Shown here: piece after piece, positions 31,101 to 43,100 of the stretch
Numbering within the stretch: position 1 is the stretch's first letter
How the letters are laid out: the number at the start of each line of letters is the position of its first letter
NCBI RefSeq assembly: GCF_000003815.2
Contig: NC_049993.1
Location: forward strand, 997,739-1,061,738
Length of the DNA stretch: 64,000 nt
Origin: Branchiostoma floridae
Taxonomy: Eukaryota > Chordata > Leptocardii > Amphioxiformes > Branchiostomatidae
Direction of reading: 5' to 3'
Notes under the pieces: generated by a model
Told to the model about the DNA's origin: nothing
Seen by the model: only the letters and a program-made list of their open reading frames with translations
Databases searched by the model: none
Position numbers and translations under genes: made by a program

Positions 31101-34100
31101 GGGAGTACAAGAAACAGTTGATTAGTGTGTTGCAACTTATTTTAACAGACGGGGTAATCAGTAATATTACGTATAGACAGATCTACCCGACAACGGAAAC
31201 TCCGCCAAAGTTCTATGGTCTCCCGAAGATTCATAAACCTGGGACGCCACTCAGACCAATCGTGAGTAGTGTGGACTCTATCACCTACCAAAGCTCAAAA
31301 TTCTTGGCGGAAATTCTCTCACCGCTAGTTGGTAATTCGCCACATCACGTCAAAAATTCCCAACATTTTGCCGAACTTCTTAAAGACAAACGGGTGGAAT
31401 CTGACGAGGAATTACGTTCTTTTGATGTCACTGCTCTGTTCACCTCAGTCCCGGTGCCCAAAGCTTTAGACATTATCCTACAGAGGCTCAAGGACGATAG
31501 TACTTTGAATAAACGCACATCTTTGACTCCTACACATGTGGTAAAGTTATTAGAAGTCTGTTTGCACTGCACTTACTTTGTATACAATGAGGTGTTCTAC
31601 CAACAAATCCATGGTGCTGCCATGGGATCTCCAGTCAGCCCTATCGTGTGCAACCTTTACTTGGAACACTTAGAACAGTTGGCTATTACCACCGCCCCCC
31701 ACCCTCCCTTGTGGTGGTTTAGGTATGTAGATGATACCAATACCAAACTCAAGAAGATATATGCACAAGAATTCCTAGATCACCTCAATAGTTTAGATCC
31801 TGACATCAAGTTTACGACAGAGGAGGAACAGAATAAGTCACTACCTTTTCTGGACACCTTGACTGTGATTCAAGAAGATGGTTCTCTCCGCATTAAGACA
31901 TACCGAAAACCCACCCACACTGATCAGTATCTTAATTTTGCCTCTAACCATCCTCTTGACCATAAACTCGGAGTGGTTAGGACCTTGTTCCATAGAGCTG
32001 AAACTGTGATCTCGGAACAAGAAGATATACTATCAGAGAAGGAACATCTGGTTTCCGCGCTTAAACAATGTGGCTACCCTGGTTGGGCCATTGACAAGGT
32101 AGACTTACCCCGTATAGAGAAACCCAGTTCTACTAACCGTGATCCTGGTCGTGTCAACAGAGGTTTTGTCATACTCCCGTACGTAAAAGACCTCTCAGAG
32201 GCCCTCAGGAGAATCTTTGACACGCACGGAGTCAAAACGTGCTTCAAACCCACAAAGACCCTGAGACAGTATTTGGTTGCACCTAAGGATAAAACTCCAA
32301 AGGCTGATAAGTGTGGTGTCATTTACCACATTCCTTGCCAAGGCCAAAACATCCGTGGCCCTTGTCAGGAGTCCTACGTAGGTGAAACTAGCCGTGCTCT
32401 CAGAACCAGGTTTCTAGAGCATAGACGGCCCAGCTCAGTCAAAATATCGGAGGTGGCACAACACATCCACATAGAATCTCCGGAACACTCTGTGGATTTC
32501 GACAAGGTGGAGATACTTGATTCCGAACAGGATTACTTTCTCAGGGGAGTGAAAGAGGCCATTTACATCAGAGCCCATCAACCTTCCCTCAACCGAGACG
32601 GGGGCCGATACCGACTGTCAAGCACCTTTGACCCTTTACTGACGTCACACTTCCGTTCCGGAAGTGCGACTTAGGTCTTGGGTCATTACAACTTGAGAAG
32701 GATCAGAGGACTGATCGAAAGCTTGTTGGTATAAAGCGCTTTATTTTTGTGTACGGATATAAAGTCTTAAAAATCGTATCATTACACTGAGTGATTAGTT
32801 GCACCATCGTTGAAAAGTTGGTCAAGTAAACAGAATGAGCCAAACTAATCGGTAAAAGCAGCATTGCACCTAGTGTGGAGTTAACGTTATTTAGAAAATA
32901 ATATCCCATTCTTTATATGGCCACAGGCAAGTGAGAAGAGCAAGAGTTTCTCTGTGAAAGCCCCTTGTATTGAGATGGTTCATCCAGATGACAAGATCAG
33001 GAAACTAGACAGGAGAGTGTGGAAGATTCTTCTTAGCAGGTAAGATTGCCAGATAAAAAAATGTTTACATTTATGGGGGAAATCTAACAGTGGGGTCCCA
33101 GCGCTGCAAAACTGACCAAGCCAACAGCTCTGAGCTTTTGGCGTTGTGGTTTGCACGTTGGATTTGTGATCTGCCGGCCTGGGTTCAACCCCGGGTGTCG
33201 GCATGTTGTTTCTGTTTCTACTCCCTTGTTGTTTCATTTGCTTGAACCCCATTGTTACAGAAAGACAAAATAACCCTCCATCAGCACCTTGAAAGATGAT
33301 CCAAACATGACTAGGATATTTTCTAAGCAAGGAAACAAATCTGTTGATTTCTGCAGGATTGGTGATGATGTCATGACCCATCTTCTTGGTAGCTGCTCTC
33401 TTTTTCTTGCAGCGCCCCCAAGCTGCTACATACAGATTACAGGTATGCTATCCCACAGTTCTGTTGGTAGTACAACAGTTTTTTTAAAAACCTTTATTTT
33501 GTGATGTGATAGAACAAACACTGTACCAGTTGTTTTTAAGACTTTTAATACCAGCCTGCCTTTTTTCTTAGGTTTCCCTTTGTATGACCTGCACAATGAT
33601 TGGCACAAAGTTCCTGTACCAGAAAGGGAAATAAAGGCAAGGACAGCAAGTAGGAGTTTGAAATATACCAGTCAGCTATTCAAAAATTGTGTGATCAAGA
33701 AAAAGGTAGGATATGCAAAGAAGAAATGGCATCACCATGCGAAGAAATGCCAGCCTTTACTGAAAACAAAAGGACAGCAGCTGGATAGCAGTAAATACAA
33801 ACAAGACACAAACCTGACACAGGAAAAGGATCATCATGCATCAGAAGTGCAGCAAAATGCAGAGAGTGCTAAAGCTAAAGTGTTATCTATGTCTTCCAAG
33901 TTAAAGAGGGGGCTCAAAAGGAAACGTCCTGAGGAGGTACACATTGTAGTTAATCCAAGGCATAAAATTGGACGCTATGAAGACAAAGTTGCTTCACAAG
34001 ACATCTGCGTGTCTGCAGATGACATATGCATCTGTGTGTCTGCAGATGAACTGGCGGGGATGACTGTCAGGGTGGATCCTTCCATGCCATCATGTTCTCA

Positions 34101-37100
34101 TCACCCTGACATGGGGCATACGCAGACGGCACTTGAAAGTCGGCATCAGTTGGACATAGAACAAAAAACATGTTCATCTCTTGAAGGTGAGCTCGATGAC
34201 TGTACCAGACAGAATATGCACATCACAGACAGCAGTTCCATGCTACCTGACACAGGTCAGACAAGACTGACAGGCAAGAAACGGAAACGTTGTCGGAAGG
34301 ATGGTGACAGAAGATTTAAAAGATCAAGGAAAGATCTAACTGCATCCAAGACAGAAACAAGTATACAGGGACAACAAAAGAGAAGGAGAAGGAAAGGAGT
34401 TCAAACTGGTCATGAACAGAATAAGAGAAAGAGTGAGAGCCAAAGGAAAGGAAAGAAAGAACTTAATGTGAAACTTTCCACAAATGCAGAAAGCAGGGTG
34501 ACTCTGACAGCAAGGAGTACAAGACAATCAGAGACATCAAACAGTTAGTGGCAGTATCAGATAACCCATTTCTTTTGTTTTATATTATACATGTACAATA
34601 TTATGCAACGTTATTGTATGTATGGCTGATATCTGATCCACACACTCATCATCTTTATTCGAGAAAATACAGTAATTGTACATGTGTATCTTGCTTTACA
34701 ATGTATACATGCACGTGAAGTCCTCTGGTAGGCATTGTAGACCGATTTTCAAATACCATTGCCCAAATCCAGCATGGGTGTTTAAACATCTCTAGCCCTT
34801 TTTATGATTTTGGATTAAAAAAAAGGAGCTTAATGAAAATACAAGAAAGGAATTTTGTGCTTACGACCTGCTTGTGCACTCTACTTCTTGTAGGTATTCC
34901 TGATGTCCCTAATGCTGAGCAAAACTCATCATACTGTTTCAGGTAAGAACTCCATCTTCGCCAAAATTTCTGCTCTTTTTGTTTTGTCAGTTTCAATTAG
35001 TCAATTGGTTTTAATTATGTATTTAGTCTAATGTATGTATGAGAAATTACTGATGGTGCATCGATAGAGCTCATCAAATTCCCTTTTTTTTATGTTGTGG
35101 TATCAATTACCTAGTGGAATTATGAGTAGTTACACATACAATGTACATCAGGAATTCTCGCAGTGTCATCCTCTTGTAACCATAGATCAGGGAGAAATCA
35201 TTCCGGCTCCTTTCCTTTGCTTTCCTACTAAAAGCATTTAACGTCACCTATATTCCTCTCTAATCTTGTACAAGTTGTAGTATTCAGGCAAATCTGAAAG
35301 TTTCCTTTTGCAATCACCAAGGACGTTAACCTTCTTGCAATCACTAAATTTACTTTGGAAGTTTCTTATATTTCTGAAATAGAATATTCAATCATGGTTG
35401 TTGCCTTTAGATATTTCATTGTAACACAATGTATTTTCCCTCCCACAGTACAATGGCCATCTCCAAAACAATGGTACTTCATGCAGGTCAGCCACAGGGA
35501 GAATGTGAGCATCTTTACATGAAGCAATATAGTTATTTATGAATATATAGTAATAATACTATCATATTCTGTTTTCAGCTTGAAAGAAGATTCCTTTCAT
35601 TAAGGCCACTTTAATATTTCAGCAGTGCCACTGATCACTTCAGAATCTGTAAAAAATATAATCTTGAAGTAATTTAATAGTTTGTCATGACTTTCCCTGA
35701 CTGTAATGCTAAATTGTGAGAAGCTTACAAAAGGCGGGGCTAAATAACTCCGGTGACCTCAATAGGACAGCAATTGCACCATGTGTGGCAAAAGGACTGT
35801 AGATTTGGAACCACTCACACCGGGAAAGACCCTACACTTTGATAAGTTTGGTGGGCTATTTAAATTTGACATGTTTGAGGTATGGCTCTCCTCAGACACA
35901 GGATCTCCACTGAACGTCCTATCCGAGGGATGGCCCTAACTAAAGCCAGGTACTCATTTTCACCTGAATGAAGTGAGGAAAGTAAAGATCGTTGACCTAC
36001 ATACACACCCACACCACACACACGTACAGAGGCTCCAACATGGTACTCTCACCTCTCAAATAAACGTACCGGTACGTTTATTTTTTTCCGCCTCAAAATC
36101 CACCCGGTACGTCCTTATTTTAGACGGTACGTTTATTTTTTTTTCAAATTGGGGCTTTCTTTACTAACCAGGGACCCCAAAAATATTGAAAGTTTGGTAT
36201 TTTCTGCCCATATTTCCGCTGTATTTTTGCTTAATATTCACTATTTTTAGGGATGCATACCGGTACGCAGGACCAGTTCTGGACTTGCAAAAACGTTTCG
36301 GTTCAGGTCCAAAAATACCGGAACACAAGTGATTCGGCACTGGACTCGTAAAGAAATATATCCTTTTCGTTTTGAACCATCTTTAACCTGCCAAAAATCT
36401 TGAAATGTTGCGCTGAACAAAGACGAAAACATCGAGGTCATATGCTACACACACAGTCGCTTACTTCCGTAAATTCTCTATCAAAACACAGAAATTAACC
36501 ACCAACCAAACTAATTAAAAAGTTACCAATACTTTTCCACTATTTTTCACCCGTAGTCAACTTGTTTTGATGTTCCAGCAACGAAAAAATCATTCCAAAA
36601 CTAGAGTTCGGCGACCTCATACCTCCATGAAAATTTAGAGCTATTTGTAAATTTAATGCAATTGACTAACACATTAACATAATTTATGCGTGGTGTTGTT
36701 CATCATGGACTAACGTACACGCAATTTTAACATATACTATGCAAATAAGTTCCTCATTACCATATTTGGTATCTGCTTATATTCAATCTATCATAATTAA
36801 TAAGTGTTACATTTATTGAAGTCCATTTATTGCTAATAATGGTATTATACAATTTCCTAATTTATTATGCAAATAAGGTATCGGCTCGAAAAGATCCGCC
36901 ATGTTGGATTCATCAACTCACGCCGAATCTCGCGGTAATGCGCGAGAGAATCATATATTTTCTGCAGTACCGGTATTTCTCGATAGGGGGCAGTGTCTAT
37001 GACCTTGGTTTCTGCAACATTGAAAATAGCACAAGTGGTGAATAAGGTATTCTAAGTTGGAATGTTTCTTCAAAATGTTATTTTGTAACAACGATTATAA

Positions 37101-40100
37101 AATAAACTTCTTTTTTTATTTCTTCAGTTTTTATTTTCATTCATTTTTTTATCTTTGTTGATGGTGTGACACTCAGATAAAGAAAATATGTGCAATAACA
37201 TAGGAATTATTCTGTTCATTATTTATACAATTAACTGATATGGTAATAAAAAAAAATAACTGATATGGTACTGAGGCATAAATAAATAAAAAGAGCCTAC
37301 CTGCTTATCATCTTCTCTTGGACTGAAGTAGCATGGGCACAGTTTACATGTCAATTTGGTATTTTTCCGGGGGGTACTTTTATTCCAGGGGGTACTTTTG
37401 TTAGATTTTGAAGATTTGTCCCGGGGGTACTTTTATTCCAGGGGGTACTTCTATTTGAGAGGTGAGAGTATAACTGAAAACATAACCATAAAGGTTATCA
37501 TCCATATATGCAGGTCTGCACTAATGTACATTTGTACCATATTCTGTAACTTTCAGCTGTGCTAGATGACCTTGCAGCAACAGAGGTGCCCAAAAGTTGG
37601 TGGAGAAAGTTTTCCTGCAGGAAGTGGAGAAACATGTCCACAGACCTACTAACAGCACTGCAGCCGCACTTCTCACATCCAAACAGCAACAAGGTCGGAA
37701 ATGCAAGGTTTGTGGTCAATGATCATTGGATCTTCTGAAGATGTAGGATAATCAGGGCTTGAAATGCCACCTGTGTATGTAGGTTAGTGCAGGTAAAATT
37801 GGAGCTGTGCAGGTATTTCTGGTGTCTACACGTGTACCTGCACCTAACCTGCACTGGTCCAGGGTTTTATACATAAATGTCCTACGATTTAGGCGCATTG
37901 TTATTAGCTGCATTGACTGCTAAAACCTGTAGGGTATAAAAGAAAAAATAGCAATGGTTCCTGAACAATTTTAAATTAGTATGATCCGTACTTCCTAAAT
38001 TCAGAGTGGTGCAGGTAAAATTTGACTGGTGCAGGTAATTTTCCATGTTATCTGCACCAGTGCAGGTATGCAGAAAAAAAGTATTTCGAGCCCTGATAAT
38101 GAATTTAGATCATAATGAATATTGGACACTGTGCCTCCTACTGTTAAAACAACAATGCAGAGTACTTGGCAGACATGTAAACCAATAGTTCAGAGTGCAT
38201 ATGTGCAGTTATGATGCTGTCTAAGTTCAAACTTTAAGCTGTAGGTATGATTATCCTGTTGATTTGACAGATCAGAGTAGGCAAATGTGTCAATGGGTTA
38301 GTTTGGATATGCTATATAATGATAATGATAATTACCCGCCTGTTCCTTGGTGTATATGGAGTCTTAAATGCCTGGTCCTTTGCCCAGGTGTTATGTTATG
38401 ACACCATATAAACCTCAGGGTGGGTTATTAACATAATCAACAATTCCGAACAACTCAAATGTGCTTGTGAAAGTTTCCAAGGTAGCCTAAATCTTACCCA
38501 CATTCCCCTACATGTATGTATTGTGCTTTAAATGTAAGATGGCTTATTCCACTTTGTACCTTTACAGTCAATGTGCCATATTTTTCTTGTTTGGCAATAC
38601 TCAGTTGCAATATAATAAGTCTATTTTTATTTACAGATAATCAGAACTCCCAGGAGATATATTAAAGCCCAGAAGCTGTTTGTGCAGCTCCTAAAGAGAC
38701 ACAAGTAAGTATTTTGCAATCATTGTTATCTTCACTAAGAAGTTTGTGTTTTAGGTTGTGCTATGGCGATGGTTTTGGACTTTTGTGAATAACCTGAGAA
38801 GTTGTGGATGGTTCTTGATTCTATTTGGCATAGTACTAGCTCTTGATTCCTTATGCCCAGTAAACAAGCTTATTTCTGCCCATGACATCATGGTAGACAA
38901 ACACTGCAGCTTGCATGTAACTTGTAACTTGCAAAAAAACATTTTTTGCAACACCAATAAGCAAACATCATGAAAACTTGAAAAATACAAATTGATTATA
39001 TACTGTTTGCTGACTTCAAACATTTTTGCAAGTCACAGTACCAGTTTCTGAACCAGCTGCCTTGTTTACTATGATGTCACAGGCAGAAATTAACAATAAC
39101 GGCAGGAATCAACAACTGGAAGAATGATATTAGATAGCATCAATAGGGTGACACTATATACTGTAAATGCAGAAATGTTTGCTGTGGTATAATGTTCGCA
39201 GTGTTTGCTGTGGCCTCTTCACCAAGAACTTAAAACCCCCGCAAACATATTTTCATGACAGTAAGAGACTACAGTGCATGGTGCTACTGCAAACTTAAAA
39301 TCACCACAAACTTAAATGCATTAAACAGTATGTTGTTCAAAAAATGTTTTGTACATAGAATTATAATACCTATGATAGTTGCTTGTAATCAGGGACTGTT
39401 GCATCTTAGTGTCAGATTGCATAAATCTGTTCATGTTGATATCTTTCAGACAGTGTAGATACTACTACTTGGTGAAGTATCACTGCCCAGTAAGCCTCAC
39501 ACCAGCAGTCTCAGACAAAGATGTGGAGGGTAGTGTGGGAGACAAACACATCCGAGATGCGCCTGTATTACATAGGAGACCACCACGTGGGACAGCCAAC
39601 AACGAAACAGCCGCTGTCAATCACAATGGTTAGGCACATCTTCTGTGGGTGATATGTATCTAATATGTTCTGAGCCTCAACAAGAAATAGGGGTGTCTGT
39701 GTGGCACAACGGCTAGAGCGTTGGAATCAGAATCAGTAGGTCCTCATCAGTTCGATACTCGCCATGCCCCTGCCCCCATGACGGTGGAGTGACGCCCCCT
39801 GAGCCTCACGGCTAATCTGTCTAAAGGTGCCAAAAAACACCTACAGATTTGGTGCTGCCAGTGTGTCAACATCTGCACACTTGCCACTAAGACCCGTGAA
39901 TTTCTTTTTTTTCACCAAGAAATAAGGTGAACGTTATTACCAACTCAAATCATTACTTTGCAGAAGACACCCAGTAATGCTAGGTGTGGATGAAGGGAAA
40001 AAATGGACATTATCGATTGAGCTGCGACCTTAGTTGTGCAGATTCGTTACTTGCTGTGCTGAAAGTCAGATAGATCTTTCTAGTTGAAATATGAAATGAT

Positions 40101-43100
40101 TCTTCACGTAACATTTTGACAATGTGTTAAAGGTCTCATGGCATGAAAAGCACGACCCATACAGCTCTGATCACCCTTGTTTGTCTTGACACTTCTGATT
40201 TTCTAAAGGACGTCGACAGGAAAGTGGTGACCACATTGATGAATTTAGAATTAAATTTGGATGGTATATGTCCATGAGCCAAGGTTGCCCAACTAGTGAG
40301 TATCCTTCTGAAATCTGTAAGCTATACACACCTGTTAGTGGTTAGTTGGAAGGATCAGAAGATCTGTAGATGTCCAAAATACTGAAGTGTAAATAACTAC
40401 ATGTACATGTGTAATGTAAGATCTGCCTCCATGTTGGTGTTCCTACGACATCACATGAAATGCTGCCTGATGGCTCATAGAATCATCCTGTTTGGTGGAT
40501 GGTGTTCCTGTGACACATGAAACGCTGTCTGATGGCTCATAGAATCATCCTGTTTGGTGGATGGTGTTCCTGTGACACATGAAATGCTGCCTGATGGCTC
40601 ATAGAATCATTCTGTTTGGTGGATGGTGTTCCTGTGACACATGAAACGCTGTCTGATGGCTCATAGAATCATCCTGTTTGGTGGATGGTGTTCCTATGAC
40701 ACATGAAACGCTGTCTGATGGCTCATAGAATCATCCTGTTTTGTGGATGGTGTTCCTATGACACATGAAATGCTGTCTGATGGCTCATAGAATCATCCTG
40801 TTTGGTGGATGGTGTTCCTGTGACACATGAAATGCTGCCTGATGGCTCATAGAATCATCCTGTTTGGTGGATGGTGTTCCTGTGACACATGAAACGCTGT
40901 CTGATGGCTCATAGAATCATCCTGTTTGGTGGATGGTGTTCCTATGACACATGAAATGCTGCCTGATGGCTCATAGAATCATTCTGTTTGGTGGATGGTG
41001 TTCCTGTGACACATGAAACGCTGTCTGATGGCTCATAGAATCATTCTGTTTTGTGGATGGTGTTCCTATGACACATGAAATGCTGGCTGATGGCTCATAG
41101 AATCATCCTGTTTGGTGGATGGTGTTCCTGTGACACATGAAATGCTGCCTGATGGCTCATAGAATCATCCTGTTTGGTGGATGGTGTTCCTGTGACACAT
41201 GAAACGCTCTCTGATGGCTCATAGAATCATTCTGTTTTGTGGATGGTGTTCCTATGACACATGAAATGCTGGCTGATGGCTCATAGAATCATCCTGTTTG
41301 GTGGATGGTGTTCCTGTGACACATGAAATGCTGCCTGATGGCTCATAGAATCATCCTGTTTTGTGGATGGTGTTCCTGTGACACATGAAACGCTGTCTGA
41401 TGGCTCATAGAATCATCCTGTTTTGTGGATGGTGTTCCTATGACACATGAAATGCTGGCTGATGGCTCATAGAATCATTCTGTTTGGTGGATGGTGTTCC
41501 TGTGACACATGAAATGCTGCCTGATGGCTCATAGAATCATCCTGTTTGGTGGATGGTGTTCCTATGACACATGAAATGCTGCCTGATGGCTCATAGAATC
41601 ATCCTGTTTGGTGGATGGTGTTCCTATGACACTTGAAACGCTGTCTGATGGCTCATAGAATCATCCTGTTTGGTCGATGGTGTTCCTGTGACACATGAAA
41701 TGCTGCCTGATGGCTCATAGAATCATCCTGTTTGGTGGATGGTGTTCCTGTGACACATGAAACGCTGTCTGATGGCTCATAGAATCATCCTGTTTTGTGG
41801 ATGGTGTTCCTATGACACATGAAATGCTGGCTGATGGCTCATAGAATCATTCTGTTTGGTGGATGGTGTTCCTGTGACACATGAAATGCTGCCTGATGGC
41901 TCATAGAATCATCCTGTTTGGTGGATGGTGTTCCTATGACACATGAAATGCTGCCTGATGGCTCATAGAATCATCCTGTTTGGTGGATGGTGTTCCTATG
42001 ACACATGAAACGCTGTCTGATGGCTCATAGAATCATCCTGTTTGGTCGATGGTGTTCCTGTGACACATGAAACGCTGTCTGATGGCTCATAGAATCATCC
42101 TGTTTGGTGGATGGTGTTCCTATGACACATGAAACGCTGTCTGATGGCTCATAGAATCATCCTGTTTGGTGTTCCTGTGACACATGAAACGCTGTCTGAT
42201 GGCTCATAGAATCATCCTGTTTGATGGATGTGTCATAGGAACACCATCCAATGGATGGTGTTCCTATGACACATGAAACGCTGTCTGATGGCTCATAGAA
42301 TCATCCTGTTTGGTGGATGGTGTTCCTGTGACACATGAAATGCTGTCTGGTGGCTCATAGAATCATCCTGTTTGGTGGATGGTGTTCCTATGACACATGA
42401 AACGCTGTCTGATGGCTCATAGAATCATCCTGTTTGGTGGATGGTGTTCCTATGACACATGAAACGCTGTCTGATGGCTCATAGAATCATCCTGTTTGGT
42501 GGATGGTGTTCCTATGACACATGAAACGCTGTCTGATGGCTCATAGAATCATCCTGTTTGGTGGATGGTGTTCCTGTGACACATGAAACGCTGCCTGATG
42601 GCTCATAGAATCATCCTGTTTGCAGATATCCAGCATCAGGCAGTTCCACACAGCAGCCAACACATCCTACCCATCAACCCCAGCGATGAGCAACACATGA
42701 CAGATGATGGAGCTTCACAGGAGTTCCTCTTATCTCAGCATTCCAGCATACAACAGGTACAACAGCACATACCCGCAATCTATCATTAGCCTGGTATCCA
42801 GTTATATCTTCCCAATCTCTTTCATCCAGGAGCGTCTTCAGTCAATGTCATTGTCATTGTCAACAGTTATGGCATTTTAAGGAATACATGTATCTCTGTA
42901 CATACATACATACTACATGTATTAAAAAAAACATAAACATGTATATGGCCCTGGTACCTTACATGTATATACACGACATAAACTTAAATGGGTGCTGAAC
43001 TCCAAACAGAAGTGTTATTTTCCAATTTTGTGTTGGTACAGATCTATCTGCTGCTCCGAGCTATACTGCATCAGGTTGTACCAGAAGACCTGTGGGGCTC

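Larger units (their letters stand above)
28127..33442 (+). other. TERT: TERT exons 1-5: TEN domain
   Basis: Exon 1 reads LQQLFPRVLSLQGYLSEQL (compare vertebrate SHYREVLPLATFVRRL). Exon 2 has TLVCLSAG and SFEQVSNQSEV, exon 3 KNVLTLGYRL, and exon 5 IGDDVMTHLLGSCSLFL then APPSCYIQITG. The last matches vertebrate VGDDVLVHLL...APSCAYQVCG. This N-terminal domain binds telomerase RNA/telomeric DNA and recruits the enzyme in known systems. Splice phases agree at every junction; the exon 1 donor (CAGGA|GTCAGT) is the only one in phase. Confidence 0.9.
34517..37556. other. TERT: TERT introns 6-8 with small exons 7 and 8
   Basis: Exons 7 (34894-34942) and 8 (35449-35504) encode IPDVPNAEQNSSYCF and TMAISKTMVLHAGQPQGE. 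They are small and weakly conserved, assigned by phase and splice sites. The rest is intronic: a SINE at 35708-35975 and the 1.4-kb element at 36044-37470. Confidence 0.6.

Noticed and set aside
32690-32760. Hammerhead ribozyme at the end of the Penelope-like element
   Set aside because: CTGAT and GAAAG occur close together, but the full conserved core and three stems could not be drawn by eye.
36247-36441. Minus-strand open frame
   Set aside because: It lies within a repetitive element with no recognised domain or start support.
40440-42622. Possible CRISPR-like array
   Set aside because: Units are contiguous with no unique spacers and the genome is eukaryotic; this is a minisatellite.
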